Positions 22,497 to 26,945 of a DNA stretch of 26,945 nucleotides are shown piece after piece (within the stretch, counting starts at the first letter, position 1; every line of letters starts with the position of its first letter). The notes under the pieces are model-generated. The model was not told where the DNA came from. It did no database searches and saw only the letters and a list, made by a program, of their open reading frames with translations. The stretch spans positions 1-26,945 of the forward strand of contig JAEXDU010000140.1 of the NCBI GenBank assembly GCA_023401495.1, given 5' to 3'. A program made the position numbers and the translations under genes. This DNA is from Bacillota bacterium (GTDB taxonomy: Bacteria; Bacillota; Clostridia; Oscillospirales; Acutalibacteraceae).

Positions 22497-22552
22497 AAAA
22501 TGTTCCTCCTAACAGGTTAATTTCCCATGTTCTCTATAACATTTTATGGCTC
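22490..22552. repeat. 15-bp perfect inverted repeat over promoter and start codon
   Basis: GAGCCATAAAATGTT (22,490-22,504, covering the start codon) and its exact complement (22,538-22,552, covering the -10 region). It can sequester the start codon only in transcripts begun upstream. Confidence 0.9.
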
Positions 22553-22567
22553 AGATTCAATTTTGTT
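22541..22567 (-). promoter_or_regulatory. Sigma-K-like promoter of the interrupted gene
   Basis: Minus strand: AAC (22,565-22,567), 16 bp, CATAAAATG from 22,548. A weaker sigma-A reading also exists: TTGAAT (22,555-22,560), 16 bp, TATAGA (22,533-22,538). Confidence 0.4.
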
Positions 22568-22689
22568 ACAGGGTAATTATCACAAAGAACAGCGGCATGG
22601 ACAATATTGCTCCAGCGGCATTTTCCCGTTGTCCCGCCGCAGGCTTTTCCACCCGTTCAGAAAGATCGGTTCCGTCTTTTGCGCGGCGT

Positions 22690-24930
22690 TTACAGCTTTG
22701 TCAGGCGGGCAAAATTAGACATCAGCTTTTTGGTGCCGACCTGCTGAAACTCGATCTCCAGCAGATTGTCGTTACCCATGGGCGTGACGGAGAGAATCTG
22801 TCCGGCGCCAAAGGTCTTGTGTTCCACGCGGTCGCCCGTCTGGTAGCACTGAGTGGATTTCTGCGCGGGAATATCCACCGGGCCGAACTGGCGCGCAGCG
22901 TGAATGGAGATTGTGCGGGCTTCGTAAGCGGAGGTCGGCAGATCGGTGCCGGGCTCCGGCTTTTTCCACGATCTGGAACGGCTGCGTTCCACAAGCTCCT
23001 CCGGAATCTCATTCAAAAAGCGCGACGGCTTGTTGCGCGAGGTGGAGCCGAAGATCATGCGGCTTTCCGCGTTCGTCAGGTGCAGTTCCTCGCGGGCGCG
23101 GGTGATGGCCACATAGGCCAGCCGGCGTTCCTCCTCAATTTCGGAGGGATTGTAGATCGCCTGCATCCCGGGGAAGAGGCCGTCCTCCAGACCGGGCAGG
23201 AATACCACGGGGAATTCCAGACCCTTTGCGGAATGCATCGTCATCAGCACAACCTGATCGGTGTTCGAATCGAGCTGATCGATGTCGGTAAACAGAGAAA
23301 CTTCCTCCAAAAATCCGGAGAGAGAAGCATCGGGATTCTCTTCCTGATATTTGATCAGGCTGGAAGAAAGCTCGTTGATATTGTCTACGCGGTCCTGCGC
23401 GTCATCCTCTTCCGCGCGCAGGGAAGCGATGTAATCGGTCTTTTCCAGAATCAGCTGGTACAGGTCATTTAAAGAAACCTCGGAATGGTTCGATGCTTCA
23501 ATCAGCTCCTGCATCAGGTGAGCGAAGGTCTGCAGCTTTGCCGCGGAACGGCGCAGCGGCTCAAAATCCTCGGCGCTGTTGATCACGTCGAAGAGAAGCA
23601 TGCCGGTTTCACGCGCAATTTCCACCGCCTGCGCGATCGTCTTTTCACCGATGGAGCGCTTGGGCTGGTTGATGATGCGGCGCAGACGGACTTCATCCGA
23701 GGGATTGTTGATCACGCTCAGGTACGCCAGCATATCGCGGATTTCCTTGCGGTCGTAAAAGCGCACGCCGCCGACGATCCGATAGGGGATACCCGATTTC
23801 ACCATCATTTTTTCCAGGGAGTTCGACTGTGAGTTCATCCGGTACAAAACGGCAAAGTCGGAGTACTTGCGTCCCTTTGCCACTCCATCCAGAATATGCG
23901 TTGCAACGTAATCCGCTTCATCCTGCTCGCTGAATGAGGTATGCATGTACAGCGGGCAGCCCTGTGCGTTTTCCGTCCACAGCGATTTCCCCTTGCGCTG
24001 GGTATTGTTTTCAATCACCGCGTTGGCCGCGTCCAGAATATTTTTGGTCGAGCGGTAGTTCTGCTCCAGGCGGATCACCTTCGTGCCCGGGAACGTTTTT
24101 TCAAAGCTCAAAATATTTTCAATGGTCGCGCCGCGGAATTTATAAATGCTCTGGTCGTCATCGCCGACAACGCACAGATTCTTATTTTTCTGCGCCAGCA
24201 GCGACACAAACAGATATTGGGCATGGTTGGTGTCCTGATACTCGTCCACCATGTAGTAGTGGAAGCGGTTCTGGTAGTATTCCAGTACGTCCGGGCAGGC
24301 GCGGAACAGCTCGACCGTGTTGAAGATCAGGTCGTCAAAGTCCATCGCGTCAGAGGTTTTCAGGCGGTTCTGGTACATCCGGTATGCTTCCGCGATCCGC
24401 TTGAGGCGGAAATCGTCCCCGGCCCGGCCCGCGAATTCCTCCGCGTCTACTAGAGAATCCTTTGCGCGCCCGATTTCACCCAGAACAGATTTGACCGGCA
24501 GTTCCTTTTCGTCGATCTGAAGAGCCTTCAGGCAGTCCTTCATCACCCTGCGGGAATCGTCGGTATCGTAAATGGTGAAGTGAGGAGTATATCCCAGTCT
24601 GTCCGCATCGCGGCGCAGCATGCGCGCGCAGGTGGAATGGAACGTAGAGGCCCATACCTGGCTGCCGTATTCGCCGAGCATGGCAACCAGGCGGTCTTTC
24701 AGCTCGCCCGCCGCTTTGTTCGTGAAGGTGATGGTCATGATCCGGTAAGGGTCGCACCCCTCCTGAATCAGATACGCAACACGGTTGACCAGAACGGTCG
24801 TTTTTCCGCTGCCGGCTCCCGCCAAAATCAAAAGAGGTCCATCTTTGTGCCGGATGGCCTCCTGCTGTCTGGGATTCATCTTAGAAAAATTCTGCGCAAG
24901 CAGCGATTCATTCTGTATAGACATATTCAA
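22690..24930 (-). CDS. pcrA: ATP-dependent DNA helicase PcrA/UvrD
   Basis: 746 residues, superfamily 1A. Motifs in order: Q-motif MNPRQQEAIRH, Walker A AGAGSGKTTVLVNR, TITFTNKAA, Walker B VDEYQDTNHAQY, GDDDQSIYKFRGA, RLEQNYRSTKNIL, TMHSAKGLEFPVVF and YVAITRAREELHL. The C-terminal tail ends in a PcrA-like RNA-polymerase-binding fold (GDRVEHKTFGAGQILSV). It unwinds DNA in repair and removes RecA and stalled polymerase. I use TTG 24,930, 6 nt after AGGAGG; ATG 24,924 is the alternative. No terminator is visible before the interrupted gene downstream, so read-through is likely. Confidence 0.96.
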   Translation of the reverse strand: MNMSIQNESLLAQNFSKMNPRQQEAIRHKDGPLLILAGAGSGKTTVLVNRVAYLIQEGCDPYRIMTITFTNKAAGELKDRLVAMLGEYGSQVWASTFHSTCARMLRRDADRLGYTPHFTIYDTDDSRRVMKDCLKALQIDEKELPVKSVLGEIGRAKDSLVDAEEFAGRAGDDFRLKRIAEAYRMYQNRLKTSDAMDFDDLIFNTVELFRACPDVLEYYQNRFHYYMVDEYQDTNHAQYLFVSLLAQKNKNLCVVGDDDQSIYKFRGATIENILSFEKTFPGTKVIRLEQNYRSTKNILDAANAVIENNTQRKGKSLWTENAQGCPLYMHTSFSEQDEADYVATHILDGVAKGRKYSDFAVLYRMNSQSNSLEKMMVKSGIPYRIVGGVRFYDRKEIRDMLAYLSVINNPSDEVRLRRIINQPKRSIGEKTIAQAVEIARETGMLLFDVINSAEDFEPLRRSAAKLQTFAHLMQELIEASNHSEVSLNDLYQLILEKTDYIASLRAEEDDAQDRVDNINELSSSLIKYQEENPDASLSGFLEEVSLFTDIDQLDSNTDQVVLMTMHSAKGLEFPVVFLPGLEDGLFPGMQAIYNPSEIEEERRLAYVAITRAREELHLTNAESRMIFGSTSRNKPSRFLNEIPEELVERSRSRSWKKPEPGTDLPTSAYEARTISIHAARQFGPVDIPAQKSTQCYQTGDRVEHKTFGAGQILSVTPMGNDNLLEIEFQQVGTKKLMSNFARLTKL

Positions 24931-25041
24931 TACAATCCTCCTATTTCGTTCCTGTACCGGCGGGGAATCCCGCGCCTTGGCATTCCTTTGGCAATCCCCA
25001 AATCGCCGTGGCTGTGCATGCTCCGGAAACGGAAGGCACAG

Positions 25042-25061
25042 AAAAAGGGAGCCTGCCCTTT
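25042..25061 (-). promoter_or_regulatory. Small hairpin with T run in the pcrA leader
   Basis: Minus strand: AAAGGG/CCCTTT followed by T-rich sequence, 110 nt before pcrA. A weak attenuator candidate. The 25,000-25,200 stretch holds no convincing gene. Confidence 0.3.
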
Positions 25062-25224
25062 CATCGGACCGGTTCCGCCATGATTTTCGGCAGCCTGCAG
25101 GGCGGGAGCTCCGTTTTGCATGCCGGCTGTTTTGGCGCTCTGGCCGATTTCTAAAATTATTATATCATAAAACATCAAGCAAGCTGACAAACACGCAAAC
25201 CGCAGGTCCTGAAACCAGCAAGCT

Positions 25225-25400
25225 GATGATTCAATGCTCTCTCAGCCGCCAAAGGCGTTGCTTTTGTTTGCGGCGTAAGTTTATTATATCATAAAAATTG
25301 AAAGAATGCCCACAAAAAAAGCTGCTCAAGCGGCCGGAACCACAAGGCAGATGATTCAATGCTCTTTCGGGTGTTGAAAGCGCTGCGTTCGTTTACGCTA
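25225..25400. repeat. Second cluster of the 123-bp repeat, two degenerate copies
   Basis: GATGATTCAATGCTC starts at 25,225 and 25,350, a period of 125 bp. The first copy keeps the hairpin GCCGC-CAAAGGC/GCTTTTG-TTT-GCGGC (one G-U pair) and TTATTATATCAT. The second is eroded in the hairpin. As at 7284-7715 the cluster lies upstream of a minus-strand gene. Confidence 0.85.
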
Positions 25401-25448
25401 TAATATTAAGTATACTCTATTTTGCAGTGAATAGCAAATCACCGATTC

Positions 25449-25481
25449 AAAAAAAGCACCCGAGCCTTTCGGCCCGGGTGC
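25449..25481 (-). terminator. OadG-like gene terminator
   Basis: Minus strand: GCACCCGGGCC/GGCTCGGGTGC stem with GAAA loop, followed by T7. Confidence 0.93.
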
Positions 25482-25500
25482 CTCCGAAACAGGACCCAAA

Positions 25501-25950
25501 TCAGAACGGGCGGGTGTTTTCCAGCAAGCCGGCGGTGGCCCATGTAGAACGGGTACGGGGAGCCGGAGCAGGGGCAGCGGCAACTGCAAGCGGAGCGGGC
25601 TCTGCCAGAGTAACCGACTGAATGGCACAAGCCGGTACGTCGTACAGCGTGTAGGCCGCCGCTGCGATGACAGCCAGAATTTCACCGGTAATCCCCTGTG
25701 CAGCCGGAGCTGCCTGTGCGGGAGCCGCCGGAACCGGAGCAGGTGCCGGAATGGCAGTCTGCTGGGTCAAAACGGGAGCGGCTGCGGGTGCCGCGGGTGC
25801 TGCCTGTGCCTGACGCAATGCCTTTTCGCGGTTTTCATTCAATTCGTTCAGCTTTTGCAGGGTACCGCGCAAAACGATCAGTATGGCCAGCAGTGCGATT
25901 GCCGCGACTGCCGATATTACGGTGAAAATCTGAAGCTGTGTAGCCTCCAT
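25501..25950 (-). CDS. OadG-like sodium-pump decarboxylase gamma subunit
   Basis: 149 residues. One N-terminal membrane helix (about 7-28, IFTVISAVAAIALLAILIVL), a glutamate/arginine-rich stretch, then a long alanine/proline linker. The end has the family pattern: EILAVIAAAAYTLY, later IQSV, and STWATAGLLENTRPF. Gamma subunits anchor and assemble biotin-dependent Na+-pumping decarboxylases. No alpha, beta or biotin-carrier gene is next to it in this window, and it has its own promoter and terminator. ATG 25,950 is 9 nt from GGGGA; ATG 25,965 is possible. Family assignment rests on architecture and tail motif. Confidence 0.7.
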   Translation of the reverse strand: MEATQLQIFTVISAVAAIALLAILIVLRGTLQKLNELNENREKALRQAQAAPAAPAAAPVLTQQTAIPAPAPVPAAPAQAAPAAQGITGEILAVIAAAAYTLYDVPACAIQSVTLAEPAPLAVAAAPAPAPRTRSTWATAGLLENTRPF

Positions 25951-26082
25951 CAAAAACATCCCCATTTCTTAATAAGTATTCTGTTCGGGAGGGTGCCGTC
26001 ATTCGGGCGCATAGCCCGGTTTCAGGCCGATGTCAGGAGGTTGTCCTGTGTCCTGACGTAGAATAAAATCCCAATTAAAGTT

Positions 26083-26111
26083 ATTATACCCGATCTTCTG
26101 CATGATTTCAA
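26083..26111 (-). promoter_or_regulatory. Sigma-A promoter of the OadG-like gene
   Basis: Minus strand: TTGAAA (26,106-26,111), 17-bp spacer, TATAAT (26,083-26,088). The 125-nt leader contains a GTCAGG/CCTGAC hairpin. Confidence 0.8.
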
Positions 26112-26156
26112 TTCTTTTTCACAGAAAGCAATCACAGCTTTTCGCAAAGTTTATCG

Positions 26157-26185
26157 TTGCATCCTCAGGTGGCAGGCTTTATAAT
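26157..26185 (+). promoter_or_regulatory. Sigma-A promoter of the AraC-type gene
   Basis: TTGCAT (26,157-26,162), 17-bp spacer, TATAAT (26,180-26,185). Confidence 0.75.
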
Positions 26186-26223
26186 AAATGTGAAAATCAT
26201 TCTGGCAGAGGAGGGGCCGTACG

Positions 26224-26945
26224 GTGGAAAACGAAAAGTTCAAGCGTTCTTTCCGCACTCCGTTTCAGAACAGCCTGGGTTTGGCCGTATACCGCTCCGG
26301 ACTGCAGCGCTGCGCGCCCGATCACTCCTGGGGGCCGGGAGTCCGCGATCATTATCTGATCCATTATATCCTTTCCGGAAAAGGAACGTTTGACAGCGGA
26401 AAACGAAAATACACGCTTTCTGCCGGGGACGGCTTTCTTGTGGTTCCCGGGGTGATCTCTTCGTACCAGGCCGATCACAATGAGCCGTGGGAATACTGCT
26501 GGGTGGGCTTCAACGGCGCGGATGCCGGCCGCCTTGTCAAAGAGACCGGGCTTTCGGAGGAATCGCCGCTGTTCCATTACGATCAGGACAGCGCCATGGA
26601 GAATATGCTCAACGACATTTACACCGCAACGGGGCCGAATCCCAGCAACGAGGCTCAGATGACGGCGGCGCTGCTGCGCTTTCTCGCGGCGCTGATGGTG
26701 CTGCACGGCGACCACAACTGCCGCAAGGATACCGGCTATGCCTACGTGCAGCGCTCGATCCAGTTTATTGATTTCAACTATTCGCGCGAGGATCTGGATA
26801 TTACGCAGATCGCGGCCAACGCGGGAATCAGCCGCAGCCACCTGTACCGGCTGTTTTTGCAGCATACGGATATGACCCCGAACGAGTACCTGACCAAATA
26901 CCGCATCAATAAGGCGGCCGATCTGCTGAAAAACGAGAATCTTTC
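26224..26945 (+). CDS. AraC-family transcriptional regulator, 3' end cut off by window
   Basis: GTG start at 26,224, 9 nt after AGGAGG; the frame is open to the window end (240 codons). The N-terminus is an AraC-type cupin: DHYLIHYILSGKGTFDSGKR, then LSAGDGFLVVPGVISSYQAD and WEYCWVGFNG, typical of sugar-sensing regulators. The C-terminal double helix-turn-helix begins at DITQIAANAGISRSHLYRLF and continues MTPNEYLTKYRINKAADLL before the cut. Probably about 280 residues in full. Such regulators usually activate a nearby carbohydrate operon, which would lie beyond the window. The plus-strand pieces at 26,480-26,771 and the minus-strand frame at 26,197-26,865 are shadows of it. Confidence 0.92.
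   Translation, partial: MENEKFKRSFRTPFQNSLGLAVYRSGLQRCAPDHSWGPGVRDHYLIHYILSGKGTFDSGKRKYTLSAGDGFLVVPGVISSYQADHNEPWEYCWVGFNGADAGRLVKETGLSEESPLFHYDQDSAMENMLNDIYTATGPNPSNEAQMTAALLRFLAALMVLHGDHNCRKDTGYAYVQRSIQFIDFNYSREDLDITQIAANAGISRSHLYRLFLQHTDMTPNEYLTKYRINKAADLLKNENL

Noticed and set aside
24927..25190. 87-codon minus-strand frame ahead of pcrA
   Set aside because: It overlaps the pcrA start, has no ribosome binding site, and covers leader hairpins; it is probably untranslated leader.

Overview
The window looks like chromosomal DNA of a spore-forming Gram-positive anaerobe of class Clostridia, probably Oscillospirales/Oscillospiraceae. The evidence is AGGAGG-type ribosome binding sites, compact sigma-A promoters (TTGACA-17-TATAAT type), many intrinsic terminators, a SpoVT/AbrB-like regulator and several promoters of sporulation-sigma type. 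This assignment is an inference from gene families; no rRNA or marker gene is present.

Left part (1-16,450) is housekeeping and accessory chromosome. In order: 3'-truncated rsgA (-) with a structured leader or small RNA upstream, a ketopantoate-reductase-like gene (+), a LysR regulator (-), an FAD-dependent dehydrogenase (-) preceded by a 40-residue membrane peptide (-), an LCP cell-wall ligase (+), tcdA (-), a 123-bp tandem repeat array, a DUF1294 gene (-), a GHL10-type glycosidase (+), mtaB (-), an HPr-like gene without the phosphorylatable histidine (+), an ABC-F ATPase with an attenuator-like leader (-), about 1.2 kb of non-coding DNA holding a 635-bp element with 110-bp inverted ends, a sugar-phosphate isomerase/epimerase (+), nrdR (+) and a conserved-looking 53-residue protein (+).

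Centre (17,204-22,397) is the main discovery: a 5,192-bp intervening element, with a large serine recombinase, that splits a cysteine-rich gene in two. The first 33 codons lie at 22,398-22,496 (-) and the remaining 239 at 16,486-17,205 (-). Joining them at a shared 2-bp core (TC on the + strand) restores a 272-residue reading frame. The element ends then form a symmetric attP, GCACACT-N5-TC-N5-AGTGTGC. The recombinase has a sigma-E-like promoter, and the split gene and two cargo genes have sigma-K-like promoters. This is the logic of the Bacillus skin element (excision in the mother cell rebuilds a sporulation gene), here at a different target gene. Cargo includes a SpoVT/AbrB-like regulator, a cupin, a divergent cis-prenyltransferase (UppS-like) and five small proteins.

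Right part (22,500-26,945): pcrA/uvrD helicase (-), a second cluster of the 123-bp repeat, an OadG-like small membrane subunit (-) as its own transcription unit, and the start of an AraC-type regulator (+, cut by the window end).
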